Positions 36,701-44,287 of a stretch of 64,000 nt of DNA are shown here, in pieces. Positions within the stretch are counted from its first letter, which is position 1; every line of letters begins with the position of its first letter. Position numbers and translations under genes: made by a program. The stretch comes from Anaeromassilibacillus sp001305115 (lineage in GTDB: Bacteria > Bacillota > Clostridia > Oscillospirales > Acutalibacteraceae), in assembly GCA_042854365.1 (NCBI GenBank), contig AP031437.1, positions 434,001 to 498,000 on the forward strand, given 5' to 3'. The notes below the pieces were generated by a model. It saw nothing but the letters and a program-made list of their open reading frames with translations. It was not told the DNA's origin and made no database searches.

Positions 36701-36766
36701 ACAGGTGTTTATACCTCCCTGCCGGGCCAGAATGTTGTAAAGCATTGCACGGTCACTATTGCATAA
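30719..36766 (+). CDS. Giant secreted GH92 alpha-mannosidase
   Basis: 2,015 residues. Order of parts: signal peptide 1-30; F5/8 type C domain about 85-225; GH92 N-terminal beta-sandwich about 228-400; GH92 catalytic domain about 411-1145; a second F5/8C about 1173-1300; a FIVAR helix bundle; a CBM6-like domain (LEAEDYDAGDV) about 1374-1510; a beta domain; three more FIVAR-like helical units; and a shared C-terminal domain from about 1925. GH92 landmarks include NQPSHHIPYMYNYAG and DEDNGEMSAWYILSALGIYP, with the catalytic Glu. GH92 enzymes are calcium-dependent exo-alpha-mannosidases acting mainly on N-glycans. There is no LPXTG sorting motif. The start at 30719 is set by its signal peptide and strong ribosome binding site. 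Confidence 0.93.
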   Translation: MKRFQKIIAMALAATLAVPGSVLSTFASARVEEGKSFFTSFENDEEWSDNFKANTLEVVDGKGKAQNVSSTTADRLVGDITSLVELSSIQGSENHNNNETKEKLFDNNSGTKFLAKQSASVENPVWVSFQIQEPKAVKAYSIVSANDAEARDPVDWTFSGSNDGTTWTELDSQTGVRFNSRYESKTFTFENDTAYAYYKINITKNNGDSGMVQFADLNIATLDETDDDINLTVMGTTIESGPASVHDAASNKGWTGDKALKVTGYHKGEGEAYAYNVIYDGLNIPVTENTQLSYTIFPEWTTGSYDFEYTSTYIAVDLGFSDGTYLSDLNAVDQNGNVVSPMEQGLSKTLTTKQWNKISTYIASGEDTIGKTITKVLVGYHKPSNPTGADDAFTADIDDIRIEEVPQVEHEHLSDYVYTLRGTNDGTSYSRGLVCPGTTMPHGFNFWAPVTRAGDNKMYNYQLSRDGNTLKHLTISHQASYWTGERGTYEFMANSSFDPATVTSIGTGVRGAAFTHENEIAKAHHYSVTFNEDDEKAGGVTMEVTPTEHAAVLRFTFPENAPYCNILLDSDRASGSTTFGEDGKSFTAYSDHNSNGMQRMYVYGEFSQPFTTGRSIGKGGIASFEKASSGETVIEMKVATSFISIEQAKKNLQQEIAEDEGFDEIFAKAQKTWDDQLGIIEIEGATPDQMTSFYSGMYRLFMYPNMLSEQTGEGSEDGWQYRSPYGSHEVKDGVMYYNNGFWDTYRTTWAAYSLFTPSKDIEMLNGLVEHYNDQGWVPRWIAPGGTNSMVGTSSDVIFGDAAKKGLDFEVENAFWSSIKNASVVSNNLTNGGRNDLTRSIFNGYTSLDIGEGFSWSMEGYINDFGIYQMAKALGYADEEQYYLNRAQNYVNLFNDEIGWFMGRDVNGAFRTSSDDFNPGIWWGDYTETNAFNMAFTVPQDGQGLANLYGGREKLAERLDGLFNASPDLVQDGTIHEMVEARDLKMGLYGHSNQPSHHIPYMYNYAGRPDRTQEVVREVLARAYVGSDFGQGYIGDEDNGEMSAWYILSALGIYPVNMGSGEYAIGSPLFTKATIHLECGEDLVINAPNNSRENIYVQGVKLNGEEYNKTYFNYSDLIHGAVIDFDMGDTPSDWGTSEDALPTSITEGDQVAEPSQDMTVTSPVVGEEIPSGDVIQDTVYSAATDRVENLFDNTSDTTASLNGNTASVYYGFATPAYVDMVTLTSTSDPEKAPVSFELFGSNDGKTWTSLEKRDELSFEWAKYTRPFAVNAEEKYANYRIDFTGSADSIELAEVELMGNIKNSIDRSTLEKLVEAAEAKDLTGYPTAKVEEFQKVLEEAKAVLDNEEATQDEIREAVENLQKASSKLGAIRNPYVRLEAEDYDAGDVVKDVDSNRSGGGNIGGGKNGCYAMYNNVNFGDNGAVHVVMSYSSQGRDATNDGRIQFFLDSMEGEPVAELKTHNTAEDNWSTYVLTETDIEPPITGSHDLYIKLVGTEDKAYVANIDYFDFTEGQGGVSGTYDLTVAYSGRDASLSVNGEEQSIADLINQYSKELETGTEVELTFVPQVEGRSFAGVTLNGEALELTVPDSFTYRYTMGTADETLKFEFTVVNKSVLQSIIKAAEALLGSEELETVLPSIKERFDKALETANEVNGRLEATQKEIDAAWSELLDVMHLLSFELGDTTTLEALLAVADELSEEGFTTSTWAALVEAVEAAKVVADQEEPLKADVEKVTEDLINALYGLEEVADFSQLQLLIEKAEEIDLVLEEDYVQDEEAISAFHKALEYAKTLTKDSAQEDVDEAAKALTKAMADLRKKADKSELEELLEELKELDPADYTAQSYALVATAIKNMEVILADETLDESQQAVVDNAVNNARVAKAKLVKVNDPKPDRPSKNNSSNKTAVPNHSYGNNGIVVAGQKVATASAYVRSDTTVNFILKHGQAYCFKMSVVNGNNLAPNFTVGNGEVLKTQFVAQVGNDYYYRVYAIGASGQSTGVYTSLPGQNVVKHCTVTIA

Positions 36767-36859
36767 ACGTCTCTTTCATAGGGGCAAACATCGTTCATTT
36801 TGATTGCGACGCCTCTTTTTAAGGAGAGAACGCTTTCTCATCAACCGTAAAAAAGAAAG

Positions 36860-36908
36860 AAGCCAGCCGGTCGCATGACATGGAAGTGCGTGTGGCCGGC
36901 TGGCTTTC
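36860..36908 (+). terminator. Terminator after the GH92 gene
   Basis: AAGCCAGCCGG (36860-36870) pairs with CCGGCTGGCTT (36897-36907), followed by TCC; the U-tract is short. Confidence 0.75.
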
Positions 36909-37056
36909 CAGCCAGAAAAAGCCTTGCTTCTTTCAATACGATGATTCGCTCCCGGCATAGCCGCGGAAAAGCATCCTATGTTCGCGGCGTACTGGAAACA
37001 GTCCGCCGCGACGATGCGTTCAGGACAAAAGATCAATCCAACAGGGGGAATCCAAG

Positions 37057-38271
37057 ATGCTCGGCAATATAAATAGCGAAACGATGCGAGCGACCAATTT
37101 GCAGGTGATCTTCGACTATATTCGGCGCAATGAACCGGCCTCCCGGCGTGACATCGCAGAGTTCGGTGGTTTAACAGTGGCGGCAGTTTCCAATATCACT
37201 TCCAAACTTTTGGCGAATGGATTGGTTGTGGAAGTAGGTGCCGGAGAGTCTGTAGGTGGCCGGCGTCCAACGCTATTGGGGATCAATGCGGACTGTCGCT
37301 ATGCAGTGGGGATCGATTTGACCACCAAACAGATCAAACTGGTCATCACCAATTTTAAAGCACAGATCATTCAGGAATGCGCCTGTGAGACCCCACTCGA
37401 CTGTGGTCCAGAGCATGTTCTGGACAGCATGGCTCGGATGGTCAAAGAATCCGTAAAGAGCGCCGGGATTGATCCCCAGAAGGTGATCGGGATAGGAATC
37501 GTATCCGCAGGCCCTTGCGACCCAGAGCGGGGAATCATGCAAAGCCCGCCAAATTTCCCGGATTGGGGAAATGTTCCCATTCGCGATTATATACAGGAGC
37601 ATACGGGGTACCCTGCGATTTTCGATAAGGACTCCGTGGGGGCCGCGATGGCGGAGTATTGGTTTGGTAAGGTGGGAGGATGTGGAAGCGCCTTTGGATT
37701 CCTGATTAATCGGGCGGGTGTAGGCGGCGCCCTTCTGGTAGACGGAGAAGTATTCCGTGGGTTTAATGGAGGAGCCGGCGAAGTCGGTCATACAATTGTG
37801 GATGTACATGGCGCGAAATGCTCCTGCGGAAATTATGGGTGCCTGGAAACGTTGGTGAATGAACAGCGATTGGTTCGAGAGGTAGCCACAGGGTTAAAAA
37901 TGGGACGGGAGTCGGTACTGGACGGTATCGAGGACTATGACTCCATTACTCTGAAGCAAATTATGCAGGCGGCAGAAGACGGGGACATCCTCTGCCGGAA
38001 CGCTTTGGATCGCATGGCGGATTATCTTGCCATTGGGATTCGCAATATTGCGACGCTCTTTTCACCGGAGATGATTGTGCTTTCGGGCGGGATGATCTCC
38101 CGATATGCTTATTTTACCCAGACGGTCTTGAAAAAGGCCAAGCAGAGACAGCGCGAAAAATTTGTCAAATGCATGAACGTTGTGGAGTGCAGTTTCCGTG
38201 AAAACCAATGTGCGCTTGGCGCCGTTGCGCTGGTTCTGGAAAAATTTTATAGAAGTATCCAATTGGACTGA
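37057..38271 (+). CDS. ROK-family transcriptional repressor
   Basis: 404 residues. HTH about 10-65 (PASRRDIAEFGGLTVAAVSN), then a ROK domain with GIDLTTKQIKLVI in place of the strict kinase P-loop, GEVGHTIVDVHG, and the zinc motif CSCGNYGCLET. The altered phosphate loop argues for a regulator that binds sugar without phosphorylating it. AGGGGGAATCC precedes the ATG. manA follows after 11 bp and a glucokinase after that, so the three form one operon that this repressor probably controls. Confidence 0.93.
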   Translation: MLGNINSETMRATNLQVIFDYIRRNEPASRRDIAEFGGLTVAAVSNITSKLLANGLVVEVGAGESVGGRRPTLLGINADCRYAVGIDLTTKQIKLVITNFKAQIIQECACETPLDCGPEHVLDSMARMVKESVKSAGIDPQKVIGIGIVSAGPCDPERGIMQSPPNFPDWGNVPIRDYIQEHTGYPAIFDKDSVGAAMAEYWFGKVGGCGSAFGFLINRAGVGGALLVDGEVFRGFNGGAGEVGHTIVDVHGAKCSCGNYGCLETLVNEQRLVREVATGLKMGRESVLDGIEDYDSITLKQIMQAAEDGDILCRNALDRMADYLAIGIRNIATLFSPEMIVLSGGMISRYAYFTQTVLKKAKQRQREKFVKCMNVVECSFRENQCALGAVALVLEKFYRSIQLD

Positions 38272-38282
38272 GGAGAATGTAT

Positions 38283-39269
38283 ATGAAACAATATCCAATG
38301 CGGCTCCATCCAGCGTTCAAGGATAATCTCTGGGGTGGAGACCGCTTAAAAAAAGACTATCATAAACAGACGGAATTAACCCCGTTGGCAGAAAGCTGGG
38401 AGTTGAGTTGCCATAAGGACGGCTGTTCTACCATTGAAAACGGCCCGTATGCGGGAAAGTCCCTGGCAGATTATCTCCGCGAATTTCCAGATGCGGCCGG
38501 AATCCGCGGCCAGGAATTCCCCGCGTTTCCCATTCTGTTTAAGTTGATCGATGCTAAGGACAATTTGTCCATTCAAGTTCATCCGGATGATGCGTATGCC
38601 ATGCGCGTTGAAGGGGAATATGGAAAGACAGAGATGTGGGTGGTATTGGATTGCCAACCCGGGTCCAAGTTGGTATATGGCTTTAAAGAACCGGTCACAA
38701 AGGAGATCTTCCAGGCCCACATTGAACAAAATACTCTGATGGACCTTGTGAATGAGGTGGAAGTTCATAAGGGGGACGTGTTCTTTATCGCGTCCGGAAC
38801 GCTTCACGCGATCGGAAAAGGGATTGTCATTGCAGAAATCCAACAGAGTTCCAACACTACCTATCGTGTTTATGATTATGGAAGAAAGGATGCCAATGGG
38901 AACCCACGCGCCTTACATATTGAGAAAGCGCTCGATGTGACCAATCTGGAACCATATCACCCCCAAAAAAATCATGATCCTGTGCGCCAGGAAGGTGGCG
39001 CAAAGGTCGAAACACTGGCAGATTGCCGTTATTTTCACACGGACCGGATTCACCTTTCTGGGGAAACGCGGCGTACAGTGGATGAAGAGTCCTTTGAAGG
39101 GATTTTCTGTGCAGAGGGAACGGCCGTACTGTGTGCAGAGGGAACGGCCGTACTGTGTGCAGATGAAACGGCGTTGACCTTGCAAAAGGGAGACACCGTT
39201 TTCCTTCCGGCCGGAATGGGAACCTATACGCTCCGTGGAGAGGCCATGTGCCTTTCAATGCACGTATAG
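38283..39269 (+). CDS. manA: Mannose-6-phosphate isomerase, class I
   Basis: 328 residues, cupin fold, converting mannose-6-phosphate to fructose-6-phosphate. The zinc ligands are visible in SIQVHPDDAYA and KTEMWVVLD, with a third His in IASGTLHAIGKG. The ATG at 38283 is favoured over one at 38277 because AGGAG (38271-38275) is then seven bases away. Near the C-terminus an 8-residue unit CAEGTAVL is exactly duplicated by a 24-bp tandem repeat. In context it links mannose released by the GH92 and GH38 enzymes to glycolysis. Confidence 0.95.
   Translation: MKQYPMRLHPAFKDNLWGGDRLKKDYHKQTELTPLAESWELSCHKDGCSTIENGPYAGKSLADYLREFPDAAGIRGQEFPAFPILFKLIDAKDNLSIQVHPDDAYAMRVEGEYGKTEMWVVLDCQPGSKLVYGFKEPVTKEIFQAHIEQNTLMDLVNEVEVHKGDVFFIASGTLHAIGKGIVIAEIQQSSNTTYRVYDYGRKDANGNPRALHIEKALDVTNLEPYHPQKNHDPVRQEGGAKVETLADCRYFHTDRIHLSGETRRTVDEESFEGIFCAEGTAVLCAEGTAVLCADETALTLQKGDTVFLPAGMGTYTLRGEAMCLSMHV
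39108..39155 (+). repeat. Perfect 24-bp tandem repeat within manA
   Basis: Two identical 24-bp units (39108-39131 and 39132-39155), followed by a partial, diverged third. In frame they encode CAEGTAVL twice, then CADETAL. This suggests a recent slippage duplication. Confidence 0.9.
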
Positions 39270-39301
39270 GACAGAAGTACGATTAGAAAAGAGGCGAGCG
39301 T

Positions 39302-40267
39302 ATGAAGTATTATGCAGGAATTGATCTTGGAGGAACCAACATTGTAGCAGGCATTGTAGATGAAAACTTTGTGATCGTCGCTTCCGCAAAACGCAAGACT
39401 GCTTTGCCACGCCCTTGCGACGCCATTGTGGAGGATATGGCAACTACTGTAAAAGAGGCGGTTGCGCAGGCAGGTATTTCCTTGCACGATCTCGAGTATG
39501 TCGGCTTGGGATGTCCGGGGATGATCGATTATCAAAATGGCGTGGTGGTTTATTCCAACAATTTGGAGTTCTACCATGAACCGTTGGGAGAAAAACTCTC
39601 AAAACATCTGGGCCTTCCCATTCTGATGGCAAATGACGCAGACGCTGCAGCATTTGGAGAATTTAAGGCAGGCGCGGGCCGTGGAAGTGAAAACATGATT
39701 GCCATCACGCTGGGAACAGGTGTTGGTTCTGGAATCATCATCCGTTCCAAGTTGTATACAGGGTTTGCTTATGGAGGGGCGGAAGTCGGCCACAGCCTCT
39801 TGGTAAAGGACGGGGAACTCTGTACCTGTGGGCGCCATGGATGCTTGGAGGCGTATGCCTCTGCAACCGGTCTAATCCGTATGACCAAAAAGCACATGGA
39901 AGAGCATCGAGAGAGCCTGATGTGGACATTTGTCGACGGAGACCTCAGTCGAGTAAACGGGCGGACCGCCTTTGATGCCATGCGTCAGGGCGACGCAGAG
40001 GGAACTCGTGTGGTTGAAAAATATACGGAGTATCTGGCGGAGGGGATTGTCAACATCGTGAACATTTTCCAACCAGAAATCATCTGTATTGGCGGTGGAA
40101 TCTCCAAAGAGGGGGAGACGTTGCTAAAGCCTATTAACCGGTATATCGGGCAATATGCATTTTCCCGTTTTGCAGACAAAAACACCGTCGTCCGCATTGC
40201 AGAGCTTGGCAACGATGCGGGTGTGATTGGCGCAGCGTTCCTCAAGGACGCGTTCCATTGCAGGTAG
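39302..40267 (+). CDS. ROK-family glucokinase / hexokinase
   Basis: 321 residues, no HTH. P-loop IDLGGTNIVAGIV, catalytic NDADAAAFGEF, ITLGTGVGSGIII, the sugar loop GAEVGHSLLVKDG and an intact zinc motif CTCGRHGCLEAY. This is the pattern of ROK glucokinases of Firmicutes, some of which also phosphorylate mannose. Being next to manA, it may supply mannose-6-phosphate as well as glucose-6-phosphate. GAGGCGAGCG precedes the ATG. Confidence 0.93.
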   Translation: MKYYAGIDLGGTNIVAGIVDENFVIVASAKRKTALPRPCDAIVEDMATTVKEAVAQAGISLHDLEYVGLGCPGMIDYQNGVVVYSNNLEFYHEPLGEKLSKHLGLPILMANDADAAAFGEFKAGAGRGSENMIAITLGTGVGSGIIIRSKLYTGFAYGGAEVGHSLLVKDGELCTCGRHGCLEAYASATGLIRMTKKHMEEHRESLMWTFVDGDLSRVNGRTAFDAMRQGDAEGTRVVEKYTEYLAEGIVNIVNIFQPEIICIGGGISKEGETLLKPINRYIGQYAFSRFADKNTVVRIAELGNDAGVIGAAFLKDAFHCR

Positions 40268-40286
40268 TAAAAATACGAATAGAACA

Positions 40287-40321
40287 AAAATCCCATCTTT
40301 CTAAAAGATGGGATTTTTTAT
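40287..40321 (+). terminator. Terminator after the manA-glucokinase operon
   Basis: AAAATCCCATCTT (40287-40299) pairs with AAGATGGGATTTT (40304-40316), followed by TTATA. Confidence 0.92.
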
Positions 40322-40506
40322 ACATATTTTTATAATTGCAAATTTTTACGAATGTTTTTGTTAAATTTTATAAGAAAATAAAATTATTATATGTCTATTT
40401 TTCAAATATTTATGCGTTGTTAATAAATAAGAAATGATAAAGGAGTGATTCCGATGCAGGAATAGATGATAGTCGCCATATGAGAAGATAATAAGGAGTG
40501 AAATTT

Positions 40507-41988
40507 ATGAAAAAGGGAGCCTTTGAAAAATTTTTGTCATTTGTATTATGCCTCTTATGCATTGCAGGTATGACTGGCACGGCGGTTGCAGAACCGATCT
40601 CAGATACTACCCAAGATTCGACTAAAGGTATTGAGGGATGTACGGTAGAGGACATTCAATGGGAAGAAGGCCCTGTTGATGAGGTATCTTTATTGGATAT
40701 ACAGGATGATACCCTCCCAACAGAAGGAATTATGGATCAACCGTCTGCTCTGTTTCATATTCAACCGTTGAAAGATGATATAGCTATAAATACAGCTCGT
40801 GCGACAATGCCTGATTTAACATTTGGAACTGTTACTATGGATCATAGCCAACCATTCCCCAGTAATACCAATATTAAATATAATGTCCAAATTAAAAATA
40901 CTGGCTCAGCTTCAGCAACAAATATGACTGTTTCAATGTATCTTGAAGATACCTTTCAAGGAATGTATATGATTGAAGGGACGCTTGGAGCAGGACAAAG
41001 CGGTATCTTTTATTTCAATGTAAATATGTTCGGCGGTATGCATACGATAAAACTAGTCCTGAATGAGAACCATGCCATTACAGAGTCCAATTATGATAAT
41101 AATGTTATCTTATCCGTTGGCACCTGGCAGAGCTGCATTGCATGATTGATCGACACATTTGACGCAGAAAATGGAACCTATGAGGTACACTCGATGACTC
41201 CAAAAAAATTTGAATTTAAAGTGACCAATAGGGGAAATGTCGCTGTTGAGGAAGGATACATCATGTGCAAAGTAGATGGCTCCCCCGTCAATTTGACTAC
41301 ATTCAATTTAGGGGCGCGAAGGCAATTGATTGGAACGATACCGTTTACTTTTAAGAAGGCAGGAACTTATAAACTGGAAGTTAGCGTGGGACCTGGAACT
41401 TCTCAGACGGACATAACGCCAGATGACAATGTAAAGACACGCTCTTGCAATGTTACTTATGATATTGAATTATGGGCGGGGCGTTGGTCGAATCCGCAAA
41501 ACCTTGATATTCAGGTATATAGTGGTGTATTCGACTATATCTCACAAAAAGATTTGAAGAATGCTATTAATCAATGGAATGGAATTGACTCAAAAGTATC
41601 CTTTAATACGAGTCAAATGCTTTCGGTAGATGAAGACAAGGGAAAGAAGGTCACCTTTGCAACCTATATCGATGAAAATACATCTGTATTAGGAGTTACG
41701 AACGTTTTTAAAAATGATGAAAAAACATGGGATCAATGGGTTGATTCTCCTGAAGATGAAGTATGTGTTTATAAAAAGGCAAATATTGGTTTTAATTTAA
41801 ATGGTGACTTTCCCAATCTAAACACAGGATTTAAGAAGGCTACAGCCACACATGAGTGTGGGCATTTATTAGGTTTAAAACATACATCATGTAATGATAT
41901 GGCAATTATGGTTGATGGTATTCATTCTCCACTCTTTGCTACTACAATACAAGAGCATGATCGCTATAACCTGAAGATGAAATATTGA
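40507..41988 (+). pseudogene. Secreted CARDB / zinc-metalloprotease gene interrupted by an in-frame TGA
   Basis: A signal peptide (MKKGAFEKFLSFVLCLLC) and a CARDB-like domain (about 100-205) run to a TGA at 41143-41145. The same frame continues without a gap for 280 codons: a second CARDB-like domain, then a metzincin-type protease with THECGHLLGLKHTSCN (HExxHxxGxxH) near the end. Both halves look conserved and the frame is unbroken on either side, so a single base change explains it. It may be a recent nonsense mutation, a read-through site or a sequencing error. Ribosome binding site GGAG at 40495. The region is AT-rich compared with its neighbours. Two lipoproteins follow that could be its partners. 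Confidence 0.8.
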
Positions 41989-42287
41989 GATGATAAGGTT
42001 GAAGCATCAGGAATAAACCGGAAATAAGGCAAAAACGAAAAAAGCGTACAAAAAACAAGCCCAGTATCTGGACCGCTTTTGCACGCTATTCCGTCTCGGT
42101 TGAAGAATAGGCCAAGGCATTTGCCACAACACCTGCATGTCAGGCGCAAAATTGACGGTAAATCCTACGCCAAACACCGGGAGGTCACTATTTTAAAATA
42201 AATTATATCGTGCTGTGTCACATAGGTCAAGTGGGTTTCATATCCCTTTGGTGCCTTGTAGCGCAGCGGAAAGGAATGGTCATAGAA
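41989..42287. other. Intergenic stretch without a supported gene
   Basis: Nothing confident was found. Stop codons interrupt every frame. One frame (42045-42110) reads WTAFARYS and similar, which hints at a decayed gene but is too short to name. Confidence 0.4.
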
Positions 42288-42953
42288 ATGAAAAAAGGGA
42301 TCAAAATCTTATGCTGTGTACTTCTTCTATGTAGTTTCTTAATAGGGTCAGGAATGACATGCTTCCGTGGGACTGAAAACGAGTTTGACAATAAACAGGG
42401 CATGGAGACAGAGGAGTACCCTGTAAAAACAATGAAAGTAGAATCTTTATTGTCGGTCAATCCGGACAATTTAGAAGATTTAGAAACATATTCCGATTAT
42501 GTTGTCAAGGGCATCGTTTTAGACGGATCTGAATCCATGCCTATTTATGCAGAGGGATCGGACGACCTCCTCATGTCGTTTACCACAGTAACCCCGTTAC
42601 AAATTACGCAAACTTACAAGGGCGATTTTAAAGAGGGGGAATGCATCGATATATGCGAAAAATATATGAAAATAGACAGCGGTAATAACACGGGAATCTT
42701 ACATTTTGGAAACTATATGCCGTCAACCGTTGGAGAGGAATATATCTTCTTTTTGAGAGATTGCCCAAAGGATACAGTGTGGGAAGGCAAATATTCGGTT
42801 TCCTATTTTGAAAGATCAAGGTATCCAGTTCTTCCACAGCCGTATGGAGCCATGTCCATTGATAAAATGAGCAATGAAGAATTGGATTTGGATGATGAGG
42901 ATGCGACCATATACAAAAATCTTCTAAAAGAGGTAATGGAGAAATACGGCTGA
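42288..42953 (+). CDS. Secreted protein, paralogue of the next gene
   Basis: 221 residues. N-terminal signal MKKGIKILCCVLLLCSFLIG followed by SGMTC, where the Cys could be lipidated though the box is weak. The mature part has YVVKGIVLDGSE, LQITQTYKG, CEKYM, GNYMPSTVGEEYIFFLRD and FERSRYPVLP. The same motifs recur in the protein encoded at 42972. I do not recognise the family. It lies just downstream of the broken metalloprotease and could be an inhibitor or immunity-like partner, which is speculation. AAAGGA lies 12 bases upstream of the chosen ATG. Confidence 0.7.
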   Translation: MKKGIKILCCVLLLCSFLIGSGMTCFRGTENEFDNKQGMETEEYPVKTMKVESLLSVNPDNLEDLETYSDYVVKGIVLDGSESMPIYAEGSDDLLMSFTTVTPLQITQTYKGDFKEGECIDICEKYMKIDSGNNTGILHFGNYMPSTVGEEYIFFLRDCPKDTVWEGKYSVSYFERSRYPVLPQPYGAMSIDKMSNEELDLDDEDATIYKNLLKEVMEKYG

Positions 42954-42971
42954 GATCTTAGATAAGGAGAA

Positions 42972-43655
42972 ATGTGTACGAAAAAGATTGTGCAAAGTTT
43001 AACAGTGATACTCCTGCTTGTATTAGCAGGTTGTAGGGGTACTTCTCAAAACCATCCTATGGATTTAAGCAGATCTCTTGATACAGACCGTCCATCCTTG
43101 CAGGCCGGTCAACAGGAACAGCTGTCACAGATGAAAACCAACCAGGCGGACTGCCTGCTCCTCTATTATCCAGATACACTGCAAGGGTTGGAAGAACATT
43201 GTACGTATATTGTGCGGGGAACGGTACTCGATGGTTCGGAGCAAAAGACCATTCAGGAGGACCCGCAGGATTTTCCCTACATCTATACAGAGACGCCGCT
43301 CCAAATCAATGAGGTATATCAGGGAGGTCTGTCCGAAGGAAGTATAGTCCCTATCTGTGAGAAGTATTATGTGAAGCAAACCGAAGGGGAAGATGTGCTC
43401 GTCCATTACGGCAATTATATGCCCTGTGAAGTGGGAAAGGAATACATCTTTTTCTTAGTGGATGGTGTCAATCGAAGCGATTCGGAAGAACCGAGCTATT
43501 CTTTAACATTTTTAGACCGCTCGCGTTATCCGGTCTTACCAGAAGAAAGCGGCTTATCCACCCAAAACTTCCAGGCGGCAGAGGCGGATGAGGCTGCCTA
43601 CCAAAAGCTGTATCAAGAAGTTGCTGCAAAATATCTGGATTTACAGATAGAATAG
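42972..43655 (+). CDS. Lipoprotein, paralogue of the previous gene
   Basis: 227 residues with a clear lipobox (LLLVLAGC), so it is anchored to the membrane outer face. It shares with the preceding protein YIVRGTVLDGSE, LQINEVYQG, ICEKYY, GNYMPCEVGKEYIFFLVD and FLDRSRYPVLP, about a third identical by eye. AAGGAG sits very close to the ATG (two bases), which may weaken translation. Function unknown. The two genes are 18 bp apart and probably one transcript. Confidence 0.75.
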   Translation: MCTKKIVQSLTVILLLVLAGCRGTSQNHPMDLSRSLDTDRPSLQAGQQEQLSQMKTNQADCLLLYYPDTLQGLEEHCTYIVRGTVLDGSEQKTIQEDPQDFPYIYTETPLQINEVYQGGLSEGSIVPICEKYYVKQTEGEDVLVHYGNYMPCEVGKEYIFFLVDGVNRSDSEEPSYSLTFLDRSRYPVLPEESGLSTQNFQAAEADEAAYQKLYQEVAAKYLDLQIE

Positions 43656-43724
43656 GGTCCATAGAACCGTCCCTGTTCCGTTGGCCGGAATGGCTTTAGA
43701 GAGTATCTTGGCTGCAAATAAAAA

Positions 43725-43765
43725 AGGTCCTCTTCCTGGAGAAAGCCAGGGAGAGGACCTGCTGT
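43725..43765. terminator. Terminator hairpin
   Basis: AGGTCCTCTTCCTGG (43725-43739) pairs with CCAGGGAGAGGACCT (43746-43760) with one mismatch. An A-run on the left and TGCTGTTTT on the right allow use from both sides. Confidence 0.85.
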
Positions 43766-43814
43766 TTTATAAAAAGGAACGGGCAGTACTTCCTTCTAGC
43801 GAACTTATGCATCA

Positions 43815-43880
43815 GCGGTGATCCAACCGCAACTGCGCAGTGTTTGCCTGCGCTCTGGCCCGATGGACGCACAGCGCCTT
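43815..43880 (-). pseudogene. Relic of the shared C-terminal domain coding sequence (A)
   Basis: The minus strand matches the last codons of the GH97 gene: AACTGCGCAGTGTTT (43831-43845) corresponds to CACTGTGCAGTGTTT at 44300-44314. The 17-mer CGATGGACGCACAGCGC at 43861 recurs exactly at 44181 in relic B. The reading frame is broken. Confidence 0.55.
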
Positions 43881-44018
43881 TCGCGTCCCTACGAAAGCAG
43901 ACTGCAAAGAGTTTGCTTTCCGTTCCACAGGGGAAGCCCTACAAGAACAAGCAGAAACCTTCATACAGGCAGACATCACAAACCTGCCACATGCAAAAAA
44001 TAGATGGATAAAACATAG

Positions 44019-44059
44019 AAGGACCTAATCCTGGGAATCCCCAGGATTAGGTCCTTTGT
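44019..44059. terminator. Terminator hairpin similar to the one at 43725
   Basis: AAGGACCTAATCCTGGG (44019-44035) pairs with CCCAGGATTAGGTCCTT (44039-44055), nearly perfect, with TTGTTT after it. The sequence resembles the 43725 hairpin, and each lies just past a C-terminal-domain relic. Confidence 0.85.
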
Positions 44060-44099
44060 TTATCAGGAAGAAACCTTCCCTCTTATTTCGATGTCCAGT

Positions 44100-44215
44100 C
44101 CATGATTACACAATCGTCACTGCACAATGCTTTACTGGAACATTGCCCGGCGGCATTATGCCGGTACTCGTGCTTCAAACCGATGGACGCACAGCGCGTT
44201 TTTCGTACCTACAGT
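44100..44215 (-). pseudogene. Relic of the shared C-terminal domain coding sequence (B)
   Basis: The plus strand reads GCACAATGCTTTACTGG, TTGCCCGG and GTACTCGTGCTTC, in the same order as the end of the intact GH97 gene (44303-44365). It is a degenerate extra copy of the last part of that gene, with shifted frames. Confidence 0.55.
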
Positions 44216-44287
44216 GTTTCCTGCGCAGGCTCTCTGATCAACTGTTACTTGATCGGATGACTTATGTTCCTTACAAGTGTCCAGTAT

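Noticed and set aside
41143..41145. Selenocysteine at the in-frame TGA of the metalloprotease
   Set aside because: No convincing bacterial SECIS hairpin follows the TGA, and the residue is not in a redox motif; nonsense mutation is simpler.
41989..42287. Fragment resembling a phage recombination protein
   Set aside because: Similarity is limited to a few residues with several stops; it cannot be told from chance.
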